The notes: generated from the letters alone by a model not told the origin. DNA of 64,000 nt from CAYJLF01 sp964371055 (GCA_964371055.1 CAYJLF010000002.1:1-64000); one strand, 5' to 3'. Counted from the first letter of the stretch, positions 45,737-54,779 are shown. Numbers and translations: made by a program.

Positions 45737-48700
45737 ATGCGACCTCACTCGTTCGCTCCCCGAATCGCCCATCGCGGCTTGACCCTGTCGCTCCTTGCGC
45801 TCTGCTTCGGCCTGCTGCAGATGGCGGCCCCGAGCGCGCTCGCCAGTGGACGACCTCCCGCGGCGCCCCCCGACCTGGAAGGGCGAAGCGCGCAGAACGC
45901 GCCCGGATACTGCTTCTCATACGGTGGCAGCACCGACTACGAGGAGATCGTCTCGGTGATCCTGACCCAGCTTCCGGGAAACATCCTCCGGGTCCACGTC
46001 GACGTCTACATCGCGAATCCCACCGGCTGCGCTCCCGGCAATCCCTGCCCGGAGTACGACGCGAGTCCGGAGTACGTCAACGTCTGGATCGACTGGAACG
46101 GTGACCACATCTGGGACCCGTATGAACGCGTGATGGACGAAGCCGGGACCGGCTACCTGAACATCAGCTACCAGGGGTTCATGGAGTTCGAGACCGAGGT
46201 GCCGATTCCCCCCAGCGCGGTCAACCAGACCTGGTTGCGGGCCAACCTGGGCTGGGGATACGACCCGAACGATCCGTGCGAGACGACGTGGTCGTGGGGG
46301 AACGTGGTGGACCAGGAGGTGACGCTGCAGCAGTACCGCGTCACCGCGATCGGCGCGATGGGGAACATCACCGCGATCCAGGGCCTGACGAATCCGATCT
46401 GGTCGGCGCCGTTCGACGCCGACTGCGTGCCGGAGTTGCCGACCGCGGACTACCCGCTGGCGGGCGGATTCAACACGCAGGGGGTCTCGCTGTCGGTCCA
46501 ACTGGAGGTCTGCCCCGGTCCCGCGTCGTTCCATCCCCACGTCCGGTGCAACTGGAGCATTCCCGGGTTCGGCGGCGCCGCGGGCCAGCAGGGGCACACC
46601 GATTTCGTCGGATGGTCCGGCACGGTGCCGGTGACCCTCCCGGGAGCGGTGGGGCGAGGTTCCGTCGACCTCGAGTTTCTCATCAGCGATGACAACGGCA
46701 ACCTCGTGGCGCCCCCGCAGCTCGTCACCCTCGACCTCCGGGTCGGCTACGAGCCGGCGTTGAACGCCCCGAAGCTGGTCTGGCTCGACAAGGCGGTCGA
46801 TCTGGGCGAAGGCGGCAAGACGATCGACGAGATCGGAATCAGCCTCGTCTCCGCGATCTGGGGCCACGGTGGGTGGCAATACATCGACGATCACAGCGCG
46901 ACGCTCTGGGCCGAGATGCTCGAAGGGACGGCCACCGGGGGCAACTGCTACGTGATGGCCGATATGTGGGTCAACCTGAACAAGACTCTCGGTGTGCCCG
47001 GCACCTGGAGGGGTTCCACCACCGGCGCCCACACGTTCGGTTTCCTGACCCTGACGAACCACTACACCTCCTTCGACCCCGCCCAGGCCGGCAACGCCCA
47101 TCCGCCCGGCGGGGGTAACGATAGCTGGCGGTTCATCAGCCACTCCTTCGGCCGGCGAGGCGCGGCCGGCTCTCGTTACGACCCCACGTTCAACAACATC
47201 TTTGCCACCGACTTCTCCTTCATCCGCTATCACCAGACGGAGAACGGCGTGAAGTCCGACGCCGGTCAGCTCTACTACCAGCTCGAGTCGGACTACCGGG
47301 CCTATATCGAGGCGGGTGGAACCGGCTGGGGAAGCTATGAATACCGCCACGTCCCGCCCCCTCTGGCCAAAGTCCTCGCGGAACAGCAGGAGGATCGCTC
47401 CACGCGCGACGGCTTCGCGGTCGAGATCGATCTGCCGTTCACCTTCACGGCGGTCGATGCTGACCTGGACGGGCAGGCGGAGGCGCTCCGCGTGGAAGGA
47501 AACCTCGTGCTCAGCGGTCCCGCGGGAAGCTCGACCTCGCTGCTCTGCCTCGGAACCCTGGAGCATGAGGGGCAGTTTCTGACCATGCGCGAGAGCTTCG
47601 AGTCGATGCTCCCGACCATGTGGAGCGAGTCGGAGGCCGAAGCTGGCGTCTACCCGTTCGAGCTCCTCTTCAGCGGCGAGGACATTTACATCGCCGGTCT
47701 CGACGGCCCCTATGACGTCGAGGTGACCGCCATGACCGCGGACGGAGGCTTCGATCAGGAGTCGGGCGAGAGCCCCGCCTTCGGCTTCGAGGAGTTTGGG
47801 GAGAAGCCGTACCGCATCGGTTCGATCGACGATCTCGGAGTCGATCTGGACGGGGACGGACTCTACAACCAGATCCTGATTCAGGCCGAGGTCATGGCCG
47901 TGTCGGCGGGCCCGGGCTGGGTCAGTGCGGCATTGGAGTTGCCCGGTCTCCCTGATCCGGTGCTGGAGAGCTCGGTGCCCCGCGACCTGGTCGTCGGCGC
48001 CAATCCGGTTGAGATTGCGCTCGACGCCCGCGTCCTCCAGGCCGCCGGTATCGATGGCCCCTATGAGATCGCGATCGAGGTCCTGGACGAAGGCCTCACC
48101 TCGAGCGACCGGGTGATCCACCTCAGCGAGGCCTATGCGGCGGCTGACTTCGATCCACCGGCCGTCATGCCGACCGGCACCCCGGTCGACTACGGCCAAG
48201 ATACCGACGGCGATGGTCTCTTCGAGGCGCTGATCGTGGAGCTCCCGGTCACGGCCGAGGCGGCGGGCGAGTTCCAGGTCTCCGCGCGGTTGGTGCACGG
48301 AACCGATCAGGTGGCGAACTGCGCCGCCCTCGCCGCGCTGGGCGTGGGGAACGGCGCGATCGTCCTGACGTTCCCGGGCGGACAGATCGAGGCGGCGGGA
48401 CTCGATGGACCGTGGGAGGTCCGGGATCTGCACCTGAGCGAGGCAGGCGGTGATCCGATTCTGTACGTCCCGTATGCTCATACGACGCAAGCCTATGCCC
48501 ACGAGGACTTCCTGCCGCTGGAGAACGAGACGGTCGTGCTGACGGGGGACTACGCGAGCGTCGGCGTCGACACGAACGGCGATGTCCGTTACGACACGCT
48601 GGTCTTCTCCCTGGGAGCGATCACGCAGGTGACCGGCAACGTCGTCGCCCGCGCGTTCCTCTACACCCCGTCGGGTGAGCTCATCGAGCAGTCCACGGGG

Positions 48701-50248
48701 TTCACCCCGGCCCAGGCCAACGTGCCGTTCACGATCGACGTCCCCTTCAGCGGGCGGCGCATCTACGGCAAGGGCGAGAACGGGCCGTACGAGGTCCGTT
48801 CGCTGGTGGTCTACCAGACCGGCTACCCGCAGTATCCGGCCGAGGAGGCCAATCCGCACTCCACCCTGGGCTACTCGTGGGTGAGCTTCCAGCCCGCCCC
48901 CCTCATCAGCGGAAACGTCCGGGTGCAGGGAGTGGGACCCCAGGAAGGCGCCACGGTCTACCTCGATCCGCTCGACGACTTCGACTATACGAACGGGCTG
49001 GGCGATTACCGGGTGATCGTGAACGGCGACGGTGGCCGGACGGTCACGGTCAACCTCCAGTCGATCCCGGGGTTGCCGGATGACGGGTGGACGATCCTGG
49101 ACAATGGCGAGGTGGTCGGCACCGGGCTGTCGTACGTCGTGACCCCGGACTCGGCTGAGGTCAAGGTGGTGGACTACGTGCACGGCTTTGCGGAGGCCGA
49201 GTTCGTGCGGGGCGACGTCGACGACAATGGAGAGGTCAACATCTCGGACCCGATCTACAGCCTGGCGTATCAGTTCGCGGGTGGACCTCAGCCTTCGTGC
49301 CTCGCGGCGGCCGACGACGACGGGTCGGGGTTGATCGACCTCTCCGATCCGATCTACTCGCTTCAGTTCCAGTTCGCGGGCGGACCGCCGCCCCAGTCAC
49401 CCTACCCTGAGTGCGGCTTCATCCCGCCCGGCGGCAACATCCTTCCGTGCGCGGAGTTTGTGTCGTGCGACGCGCCGGCGTTGCTCGCCTCCCGGAAGGG
49501 GACCGCCGATCGGTTCGGGCGGATCTTCGTGGAGCGGGTGCTTGGAGCCTCCGGCGGCGAGGCCTCCTTCGACGTCGTGTTGGAGAGCAGCCGGCCGGTC
49601 TACGGGCTGGAGGCGACCTTCCGTTGGACGGGAGAGGGCTCCGATCGGGTGACCTTCACCAAGTCGGCGGCCGGGGAAGGGCTCGACTTCCTCTCGGCCA
49701 GGTTCGACGCGGCGTCGGGGCAGGTCCGGTTGGGGGCGGTCTCCGACTTCCGGCTGCGGGAAGCGCTCCCTCCGGGACGCGTCATCCTGGGATCGCTGCA
49801 CCGATCGGTGGCGGGCGACGGCGAGCCGGGAGTTGTGGCCGTGGTGGGCGGACTGCTGGTCGCGGATGACCTCAGCTCTCTGCCCATGATCGACTCGCCG
49901 GAAGGGGCCGATCTCGATCAGAGGGCCGACCCGAGCGGGATCGACGCGAAACTCGACGGGACTCCGACCGGGCTCGCTCTGGGCAAGCCCTCACCGAATC
50001 CCTCGCACGGGACCGTCTCGATCGCCTACGGGCTTCCTCAGGTCGGATCGGTGTTGCTGGCGGTGTACGATGTGGCCGGGCGTGAGGTCACGCGCCTGGT
50101 CGATGAGGCGGCGAAGGCCGCCGGCTGGCATCAGGTCACCTGGGACGGTCGCACCGCCGCGGGAACCAGGGCGGCAGAGGGAGTCTACTTCGTCCGGCTC
50201 CTGGGCGCGGGGACGACCGTCTCCACCCGCATGATCCTGCTGGAGTGA
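45737..50248 (+). CDS. Secreted transglutaminase-like protein with GEVED, dockerin-like and FlgD-type sorting domains
   Basis: This 1503-aa protein starts with a signal peptide (TLSLLALCFGLLQ...SALASG, 1-38). A GEVED-type domain (VNVWIDWNGDHIWDP, ~114-128) follows. C404 in GGNCYVMADMW, H469 in ISHSFG and D482 in RYDPTF have the order and spacing of a transglutaminase C-H-D triad. Four repeats contain xDGPY(E/D)V-type words (~670-1035). Two dockerin-like loops (DVDDNGEVNISDPIYS and DDDGSGLIDLSDPIYS, ~1158-1212) precede a C-terminal FlgD-like domain (LLAVYDVAGREV...EGVYFVRLL). It is probably exported and anchored or cleaved through that domain. CAGGAGG precedes the ATG. Confidence 0.75.
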   Translation: MRPHSFAPRIAHRGLTLSLLALCFGLLQMAAPSALASGRPPAAPPDLEGRSAQNAPGYCFSYGGSTDYEEIVSVILTQLPGNILRVHVDVYIANPTGCAPGNPCPEYDASPEYVNVWIDWNGDHIWDPYERVMDEAGTGYLNISYQGFMEFETEVPIPPSAVNQTWLRANLGWGYDPNDPCETTWSWGNVVDQEVTLQQYRVTAIGAMGNITAIQGLTNPIWSAPFDADCVPELPTADYPLAGGFNTQGVSLSVQLEVCPGPASFHPHVRCNWSIPGFGGAAGQQGHTDFVGWSGTVPVTLPGAVGRGSVDLEFLISDDNGNLVAPPQLVTLDLRVGYEPALNAPKLVWLDKAVDLGEGGKTIDEIGISLVSAIWGHGGWQYIDDHSATLWAEMLEGTATGGNCYVMADMWVNLNKTLGVPGTWRGSTTGAHTFGFLTLTNHYTSFDPAQAGNAHPPGGGNDSWRFISHSFGRRGAAGSRYDPTFNNIFATDFSFIRYHQTENGVKSDAGQLYYQLESDYRAYIEAGGTGWGSYEYRHVPPPLAKVLAEQQEDRSTRDGFAVEIDLPFTFTAVDADLDGQAEALRVEGNLVLSGPAGSSTSLLCLGTLEHEGQFLTMRESFESMLPTMWSESEAEAGVYPFELLFSGEDIYIAGLDGPYDVEVTAMTADGGFDQESGESPAFGFEEFGEKPYRIGSIDDLGVDLDGDGLYNQILIQAEVMAVSAGPGWVSAALELPGLPDPVLESSVPRDLVVGANPVEIALDARVLQAAGIDGPYEIAIEVLDEGLTSSDRVIHLSEAYAAADFDPPAVMPTGTPVDYGQDTDGDGLFEALIVELPVTAEAAGEFQVSARLVHGTDQVANCAALAALGVGNGAIVLTFPGGQIEAAGLDGPWEVRDLHLSEAGGDPILYVPYAHTTQAYAHEDFLPLENETVVLTGDYASVGVDTNGDVRYDTLVFSLGAITQVTGNVVARAFLYTPSGELIEQSTGFTPAQANVPFTIDVPFSGRRIYGKGENGPYEVRSLVVYQTGYPQYPAEEANPHSTLGYSWVSFQPAPLISGNVRVQGVGPQEGATVYLDPLDDFDYTNGLGDYRVIVNGDGGRTVTVNLQSIPGLPDDGWTILDNGEVVGTGLSYVVTPDSAEVKVVDYVHGFAEAEFVRGDVDDNGEVNISDPIYSLAYQFAGGPQPSCLAAADDDGSGLIDLSDPIYSLQFQFAGGPPPQSPYPECGFIPPGGNILPCAEFVSCDAPALLASRKGTADRFGRIFVERVLGASGGEASFDVVLESSRPVYGLEATFRWTGEGSDRVTFTKSAAGEGLDFLSARFDAASGQVRLGAVSDFRLREALPPGRVILGSLHRSVAGDGEPGVVAVVGGLLVADDLSSLPMIDSPEGADLDQRADPSGIDAKLDGTPTGLALGKPSPNPSHGTVSIAYGLPQVGSVLLAVYDVAGREVTRLVDEAAKAAGWHQVTWDGRTAAGTRAAEGVYFVRLLGAGTTVSTRMILLE

Positions 50249-50249
50249 G

Positions 50250-51251
50250 GTGAGTTTGACGCACCGAGACCACCGAGGGAGTCGATTAGTCGGCGGTGGC
50301 GCAGTGAGATCACGTGGCGCCCGGGATGGGGAGCGCGGCCAGGTGCCGGCGCGCCTCTCCCGGGCGGTCGCCCTGGCGTGGCCGGCGGTGCTGCTCCTCT
50401 TCTTCGTCTTCTTCGTCTTCGTGGAGGTTGGATTGGCGGGATCCTCGTGGGGAGAACCAGAGAGTGATTCGGCTGCCGTTCGGGCGAGCCGCACGGAGGC
50501 GGGGCCGCCGTCCGGGGCGGCGATCGAGGAGATGGGCCTGGACGAGGATCGAGACGGCCGCTACGAAAGTCTCTTCGTCCGGCTCACGCTTCCCGTCGGC
50601 CGCCCGGGGAGGTACTTGCTGGAATCGCGGCTCTGCGCGGACGACTCGACCTCGGAAGGAGAAGAAGTCGTTGCTTCCGGATTGCCGGCGCGCACCGGCC
50701 TTCTGCATGCGTCGGCCCCCGAGATGATGATCGACGCCGCGGAGAGCGGCGACGTCGCCTGCGAGATCCGGTTCGATGGAGAGGAGATCCGCCGCCGCGG
50801 GCGATCCGGGCCGTACCTCGTGCGGGCCCGTCTGATCGGGCCGATTCCCGGTGAGAGCACGGAAGCTCCAGAGGTCGCCGTCTTCTCGGCCCGGACCCGG
50901 CCCTATGAGGTCACCCGGTTCGGCTGGAAGCCAGCGCGGATCCTCGGCGTGGAGGCGACGCGCGTGCGCCCGACCGAGGTCGAGTTGCGGATCAGGATCG
51001 AGGTCGATGCGCCGGGGAGCTATCAGTTGATCGCGAGCCGCGCCGGGGGGGGCGACGAGGCGGCGACCGGCGTCGCCGACGCCCGGCTCGATCCCGGCCG
51101 GCACGAGATCAAGGTCTCCTTCGCCGACGCAGCGGCCGATCCGGTGGATGATACGCGCCTGCCGGATGCTCGTCCGGCTCCAGCCGGCGCCTCGCCCTAT
51201 GGCTGCATTCTCCGACTCGCCGACGGCGACCAGATCGACCAGTGGCCGTGA
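50250..51251 (+). CDS. Exported or membrane-anchored hypothetical protein
   Basis: This 333-aa protein has one strong hydrophobic segment (WPAVLLLFFVFFVFVEVG, ~44-62) after a basic N-terminus and then a soluble beta-rich part. DEDRDGRYESLFVRLTLPV and PGRYLLESRL resemble the DTDGDGLFEALIVELPV module of the preceding large protein, so the two are related in part. The GTG start is two bases after the previous stop, so they may be co-transcribed. No catalytic motif seen; the start could lie further downstream. Confidence 0.55.
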   Translation: MSLTHRDHRGSRLVGGGAVRSRGARDGERGQVPARLSRAVALAWPAVLLLFFVFFVFVEVGLAGSSWGEPESDSAAVRASRTEAGPPSGAAIEEMGLDEDRDGRYESLFVRLTLPVGRPGRYLLESRLCADDSTSEGEEVVASGLPARTGLLHASAPEMMIDAAESGDVACEIRFDGEEIRRRGRSGPYLVRARLIGPIPGESTEAPEVAVFSARTRPYEVTRFGWKPARILGVEATRVRPTEVELRIRIEVDAPGSYQLIASRAGGGDEAATGVADARLDPGRHEIKVSFADAAADPVDDTRLPDARPAPAGASPYGCILRLADGDQIDQWP

Positions 51252-51261
51252 GGGGGAGTCC

Positions 51262-51771
51262 CTATCGCCCGATCACGAACTCCCTCACGATCACCTCATC
51301 GTTCACCTTGATGCGGACGAAGTAGACCCCCTCGGCGGGGGGGCGGAGCGCCAGCGCAATCATCCCCTGGCCCGCCGCGCGGCGGCCCGAGGCGACGGTT
51401 TCGATCAGGCGTCCGGCGGCATTGAAGACCGCAACCTCGACTTTCGCCGCGGCGTCCAGCCGGTAGACGAGGCGGAACTCGTCGCCGTCGCGCCGAATGT
51501 CGAACGCTGTCCCCGGGGGCGCCGCGTGGCCGGACCGCTTCTCGGTGCGCGCGCGGGCGGTGGCGCTGGGCGCGGAGACTTTGCCGGCGTCGGCGTCGTC
51601 CACCGGGCGGTAGACCGGGTCGTGGTTCAAGTCGAACGACTGGACGTTGAGCCGGATCTGCTGCCCCTCCGGCCGAAAGACGTCCAGCAGCGTGGAGGGA
51701 AGGAATCCGGCCAGGGCGACGCTTCCCGCCTGGAGGATCAGAACGAGGCCGGGAGTCAGGAATGTCCGCAT
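51262..51771 (-). CDS. Exported protein with FlgD-like sorting domain
   Basis: This 169-aa minus-strand protein has a signal sequence (FLTPGLVLILQAGSVALAG). Its C-terminal domain reads FRLVYRLDAAAKVEVAVFNA, AGRLIET and EGVYFVRIKVNDEV. It consists of little more than the sorting domain. It is the only intact copy; related decayed pieces lie at 45130-45290, 53188-53230 and 54780-55047. It converges with the gene ending at 51251. Confidence 0.65.
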   Translation of the reverse strand: MRTFLTPGLVLILQAGSVALAGFLPSTLLDVFRPEGQQIRLNVQSFDLNHDPVYRPVDDADAGKVSAPSATARARTEKRSGHAAPPGTAFDIRRDGDEFRLVYRLDAAAKVEVAVFNAAGRLIETVASGRRAAGQGMIALALRPPAEGVYFVRIKVNDEVIVREFVIGR

Positions 51772-51982
51772 GGTGCATCCCCCCGAGGGCGGGCTGGCCG
51801 GCCGACGCTGGCGGCCGGGAGTATCGCCCGAATCATAGTCGAATGACAGGCTCCGCCCGATACATCGGGGTCGATGAAGAATCGACGCGGGACGGATGGG
51901 GGAGGCTAATGGGGTTGCGGGTCGGCCCGGTACGGGTCGCGGGCGGGGTCAGGATGTCAGTCTCCAGATCTGTTGCCCCAAA

Positions 51983-52000
51983 GTAGCACCGATGTGCTAC
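51983..52000 (+). promoter_or_regulatory. Perfect inverted repeat upstream of the AbrB/Doc pair
   Basis: GTAGCAC-CGAT-GTGCTAC, arms of 7 bases, about 40 bases before the antitoxin start. Position and symmetry fit an operator for the AbrB-type antitoxin. A weak TTGCCC (51973-51978) could be the -35. Confidence 0.5.
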
Positions 52001-52040
52001 CGTTCTTCCCGAGGGCCGATACGCTGGCCCGGGAGGGATC

Positions 52041-52268
52041 ATGACCCGAGAAGTCATCCTTCGCCAGGTAGGCGGCTCCATCGGCGCCACTCTGCCGAAG
52101 GATATGGCGGAACGGCTCCATCTCCAGGTGGGTGACCGGGTTCTGGCCGTGGAGACGGATCGTGGGATCCTGCTCACGCCCTACGATCCGACCGTCGAAC
52201 GCGCGTTGGCGATCGCCGCCCGAGGAGCCCGGAAGTGCCGCAACGCGATGCGAGAACTGGCGAAGTAG
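52041..52268 (+). CDS. AbrB/MazE-type antitoxin
   Basis: This 75-aa protein reads TREVILRQVGGSIGATLPKD and LQVGDRVLAVETDRGILLTP, the swapped-hairpin AbrB fold. A basic C-terminal tail (AARGARKCRNAMREL) would bind the toxin. GGGAGGG precedes the ATG. The toxin gene begins three bases after its stop. It probably represses its own operon through the palindrome at 51983. Confidence 0.85.
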   Translation: MTREVILRQVGGSIGATLPKDMAERLHLQVGDRVLAVETDRGILLTPYDPTVERALAIAARGARKCRNAMRELAK

Positions 52269-52271
52269 CTG

Positions 52272-52682
52272 GTGCCCAGGCGTCGACGGCAGCCCATCTG
52301 GGTGGACCGCGTCGTGATGGATGCGGTCCACTTGGACCTGATTCGGACCCATGGGGGCCTCTCCGGGATCCGGGGCGAGAGCGCCTTGGAGTCTGCTCTG
52401 GCGCGTCCGCAGCACCGATGGGTTGATGGTCGCCGGGTCGATGTGGCTGACCTTGCGGCGACCTACGGCTTCGGCTTGGCCCGCAATCACCCGTATCGAG
52501 ACGGGAACAAGAGGGTCGCCTTCCTGGCGATGCTGGTCTTCCTGGGCTTGAATGACTATGACTTGGAGGCCCCGGAGGCCGAGGTGGTCACGGTCATGCT
52601 CAAGGTCGCGGCGGGCGAGTTGTCGGAGACGGCGTTGGCAAAGTGGGTGCGCGTCCATCTCGTTCCGCCACCGGAGCACTGA
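52272..52682 (+). CDS. doc: Doc-type Fic-domain toxin
   Basis: This 136-aa protein has the Doc/Fic motif HPYRDGNKR (H73, D77, N79-K80-R81), with tyrosine where Doc usually has phenylalanine. The preceding helix LAATYGFGLARN and following AFLAMLVFLGLN fit the family. Doc phosphorylates EF-Tu and stops translation. GTG start. With the upstream AbrB-type antitoxin it makes a type II toxin-antitoxin pair. Confidence 0.85.
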   Translation: MPRRRRQPIWVDRVVMDAVHLDLIRTHGGLSGIRGESALESALARPQHRWVDGRRVDVADLAATYGFGLARNHPYRDGNKRVAFLAMLVFLGLNDYDLEAPEAEVVTVMLKVAAGELSETALAKWVRVHLVPPPEH

Positions 52683-52694
52683 TCCCACCCAACG

Positions 52695-52841
52695 ATGGCC
52701 ATGACCCGCGGACGGCGCGCAGACAAGGGCGAGGCGACGGTCGAGCTGTCCGATCGCACTCCGGCCCGCGCTGAAGTATACTGGTACGAGGCCCATGGCA
52801 TCAGTTGCCGGGAACTCGAGGTCAAGCGTCTGGTGAGGTAG
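52695..52841 (+). CDS. Small hypothetical protein (48 aa)
   Basis: A short frame from ATG 52695 ends ARAEVYWYEAHGISCRELEV KRLVR. The phrase WYEAHGI...KxKR is one I associate with small conserved proteins of unknown function. The N-terminal part looks shortened. The next gene starts 6 bases later, so the two may be a pair. Confidence 0.4.
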   Translation: MAMTRGRRADKGEATVELSDRTPARAEVYWYEAHGISCRELEVKRLVR

Positions 52842-52847
52842 TCGAAC

Positions 52848-53081
52848 ATGGCGGCACTGGAGCAGTTCGGTCGCTTCGTTCTCTGTGTGCAGAACCGTGG
52901 CTTCGCGGCCTCCCTCGAAGTGCGCAAGGTCTATCGCCTGAAGTCCGACCCCGAAGCGCTGCAGCGGGGCCTGCTGCGCATCCTCGACGAATCGGGCGAA
53001 GACGACCTTTACCCGGCCCGGCTCTTCGTCCCGCTCGACGCCCCGAGATCTGACACGCCGCTTTGCTCCCCCTCCCGGTGA
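52848..53081 (+). CDS. Small conserved hypothetical protein (77 aa), possibly frameshifted at the end
   Basis: The sequence VQNRGFAASLEVRKVYRLKS followed by DESGEDDLYPARLFVPLD matches a common family of ~70-80-aa proteins of unknown function. After DAP the reading becomes RSDTPLCSPSR. The next frame would give DLTRRFAPPPGE, which looks more natural, so a single-base change near 53045 may have altered the end. GAGG-type site precedes the ATG. Confidence 0.5.
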   Translation: MAALEQFGRFVLCVQNRGFAASLEVRKVYRLKSDPEALQRGLLRILDESGEDDLYPARLFVPLDAPRSDTPLCSPSR

Positions 53082-53089
53082 GCTGCGAC

Positions 53090-53230
53090 ACCATGCGGCC
53101 CGAGTATGGCTTCAGCAAGGGGGTCCGGGGGGGGACGGCTGCTCCCATGCGTCCGATTCCGCCCCTGGATTGAGGAGTTGCTCCCTCGGCCGACGAGGCG
53201 GGCGCGGCCCGCGTTGCGCCGCACGGGGGG
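53090..53230. repeat. Collapsed partial duplicate of 54070-55018
   Basis: Three blocks match, in order, three separated blocks downstream. 53090-53130 matches 54070-54110 (start of the gene at 54026). 53138-53175 matches 54296-54338 (leader and RBS of the DUF2442 gene). 53188-53230 matches 54970-55018 (decayed sorting-domain gene). About 190 and 630 bases are missing between blocks. It looks like a duplicated locus reduced by two internal deletions. Confidence 0.75.
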
Positions 53231-53320
53231 GCGGGCTCAAGGTCACCGTTCATCCCGGGTCGGGAGCGTACTCCGAGGTCAGCCCGAAGAAGATCTCGGC
53301 GATCGGGTTGAGTGTCCTGC

Positions 53321-53349
53321 TTGACGCTGCTATCGCTAAGCGATAGCAT
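53321..53349 (+). promoter_or_regulatory. hicAB promoter with overlapping palindromic operator
   Basis: TTGACG (53321-53326), 17 bases, TAGCAT (53344-53349). Between and overlapping the -10 lies a perfect inverted repeat GCTATCGCT-A-AGCGATAGC (53329-53347). The ATG of hicA follows 7 bases after the -10, so the transcript may be nearly leaderless. This is the expected site for autorepression by HicB. Confidence 0.6.
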
Positions 53350-53356
53350 ATCCGCC

Positions 53357-53623
53357 ATGAACCGTCAACATCGGCGGACGCTCCTCGCTGTCTGCGAACA
53401 CCCGACGCGGGCTGACATCCGTTGGTCCGACATCGAGGCGCTTCTCCTGGCGCTTGGCGCAGAGGTCTCAGAGGGCCGCGGGTCACGAGTGCGCGTTGCA
53501 CTTCGGGGAGTTCGGGCCGTCTTCCATCGCCCACACCCGCGACCGGTCGCGGACCGAGGGGTGGTACGTTCGGTCGCGGACTTCCTGCAGGCCGCGGGAG
53601 TCACAGAAGAGACAGAAGGGTAG
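53357..53623 (+). CDS. hicA: HicA-type toxin
   Basis: This 88-aa protein reads RADIRWSDIEALLLALGAEV, EGRGSRVRVALRG and RAVFHRPHP, then GVVRSVADFLQAAGV. This is the dsRBD-like HicA mRNA interferase, with the conserved histidine probably in FHRPHP and a C-terminal helix. The start at 53357 is set by the promoter/operator just upstream. hicB follows after 7 bases. Confidence 0.8.
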   Translation: MNRQHRRTLLAVCEHPTRADIRWSDIEALLLALGAEVSEGRGSRVRVALRGVRAVFHRPHPRPVADRGVVRSVADFLQAAGVTEETEG

Positions 53624-53630
53624 GCATCGA

Positions 53631-53969
53631 ATGGCCTCAACGATGGAGTATAAGGGGTACATCGCCCGCGTCGAGTACGACGACGAGGCAGAGCTATTCC
53701 ACGGCCAGGTCATGAATCTCCGAGACGTGATCACCTTCCAGGGCCGCTCCGTCACGGAACTCAGAAAGGCCCTGCGTGGGTCGGTCGATGACTACGTGGC
53801 TTTCTGTGCCGCAAGGGGCGAGGAGCCGGAGAAGCCGTTTTCGGGCAAGGTACTCCTGCGCCTGACTCCGGAGATTCACCGAGCGGCCATGGTTGCCGCC
53901 GCCCGACGGCGGCGCAGCCTCAACGCTTGGGCAAGTGAGGTTATCGAGCGCGCGTCGCGGAAGGGATAG
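53631..53969 (+). CDS. hicB: HicB-type antitoxin
   Basis: This 112-aa protein has YKGYIARVEYDDEAELFHGQ then DVITFQGRSVTELRKALRGS, the degraded RNase H-like HicB fold. A C-terminal DNA-binding tail (LRLTPEIHRAAMVAAARRRR, SLNAWASEVIE) has the ribbon-helix-helix pattern. It neutralises HicA and should bind the palindrome at 53329-53347. Confidence 0.9.
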   Translation: MASTMEYKGYIARVEYDDEAELFHGQVMNLRDVITFQGRSVTELRKALRGSVDDYVAFCAARGEEPEKPFSGKVLLRLTPEIHRAAMVAAARRRRSLNAWASEVIERASRKG

Positions 53970-54025
53970 CGACTCCCCATGGACCACGTGGTGGCGGCGG
54001 GCCTCACGACCGGAGCGGAGAAGAT

Positions 54026-54286
54026 ATGAAGAAGAAGGCTAGCACAGCGGGCCGAGTGGCCGACCGCGACACCATGCGGCCCGAGTATGACTTCAGCAAG
54101 GGGGTCCGGGGAGTGACCGCAGCTCGGTACGTCGAGGGGGCCAACGTGGTCGTGATCGATCCGGATCTGCTGGACGTGTTCCCCGACTCATCGACGGTCA
54201 ATGAAGCGCTTCGAGCGCTGGCACCGATCCTGCGGGCCCGAAAGGGCCGCCGGGCCACGCGACGGAAGGCTGACTCGTGCACGTAG
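54026..54286 (+). CDS. Small antitoxin-like protein (86 aa)
   Basis: The sequence MRPEYDFSKGVRGVTAARY followed by VVVIDPDLLDVFPDSSTVNE belongs to a common family of small proteins usually next to DUF2442 or other toxin-antitoxin genes. GGAGAAG precedes the ATG. The DUF2442 gene starts 57 bases downstream. Its 5' end is duplicated at 53090-53130. Confidence 0.65.
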   Translation: MKKKASTAGRVADRDTMRPEYDFSKGVRGVTAARYVEGANVVVIDPDLLDVFPDSSTVNEALRALAPILRARKGRRATRRKADSCT

Positions 54287-54343
54287 CCGCGCAGTCGGCT
54301 ACCCCCGCGCGTCCGATTCCGCCCCTAGATTGAGGAGTATCAG

Positions 54344-54694
54344 ATGGGCCAGCCGATTCTGAGAGTCGAGGCCGTCCAACTGGCCGGACCGCACGAAGTG
54401 CGGCTCCGCTTCAACGATGGCACCACACGGCAGGTTGACCTGCTGCCGGTACTGAACGGCCCGATCTTCCTTCCACTCCGCGACACGGAGTTCTTTTCGC
54501 GGGTTGCCCTTGATCCGGTTGCCGGAACGGTCGTGTGGCCGAACGGAGCCGACTTCGCACCGGAGTACCTGCGGGACCTGCCGGAGGCGCCAGAGCGGCT
54601 ACTCGGCACGGCCGGCCGGGCGCTCCCTCGGCCGGCCAAGGCAGGAAAGGTCGCCGACAAGCCGAAGGCCCGCGGAGGTGCTGCCGGCCGCTGA
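54344..54694 (+). CDS. DUF2442 domain protein
   Basis: This 116-aa protein reads VRLRFNDGTTRQVDLLPVLN, GPIFLPLRDTEFFSRVALD and VVWPNGADFAPEYL, the full DUF2442 core, followed by a basic alanine-rich tail. GAGGAG precedes the ATG. DUF2442 proteins are paired with small partners in probable toxin-antitoxin operons, as with the gene at 54026. Confidence 0.8.
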   Translation: MGQPILRVEAVQLAGPHEVRLRFNDGTTRQVDLLPVLNGPIFLPLRDTEFFSRVALDPVAGTVVWPNGADFAPEYLRDLPEAPERLLGTAGRALPRPAKAGKVADKPKARGGAAGR

Positions 54695-54779
54695 CGATGG
54701 CGACGGTGCCCCAAGACCCGCCAAGGCCGCCCCCCTCTCGGGAAGCGGCCTTGACGTTGCTACATACGATCCTTCCGCC

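Noticed and set aside
45917..49183. Long minus-strand open frame opposite the transglutaminase-like gene
   Set aside because: Composition is histidine/arginine/valine-rich without motifs, as expected for the antisense of a GC-rich gene.
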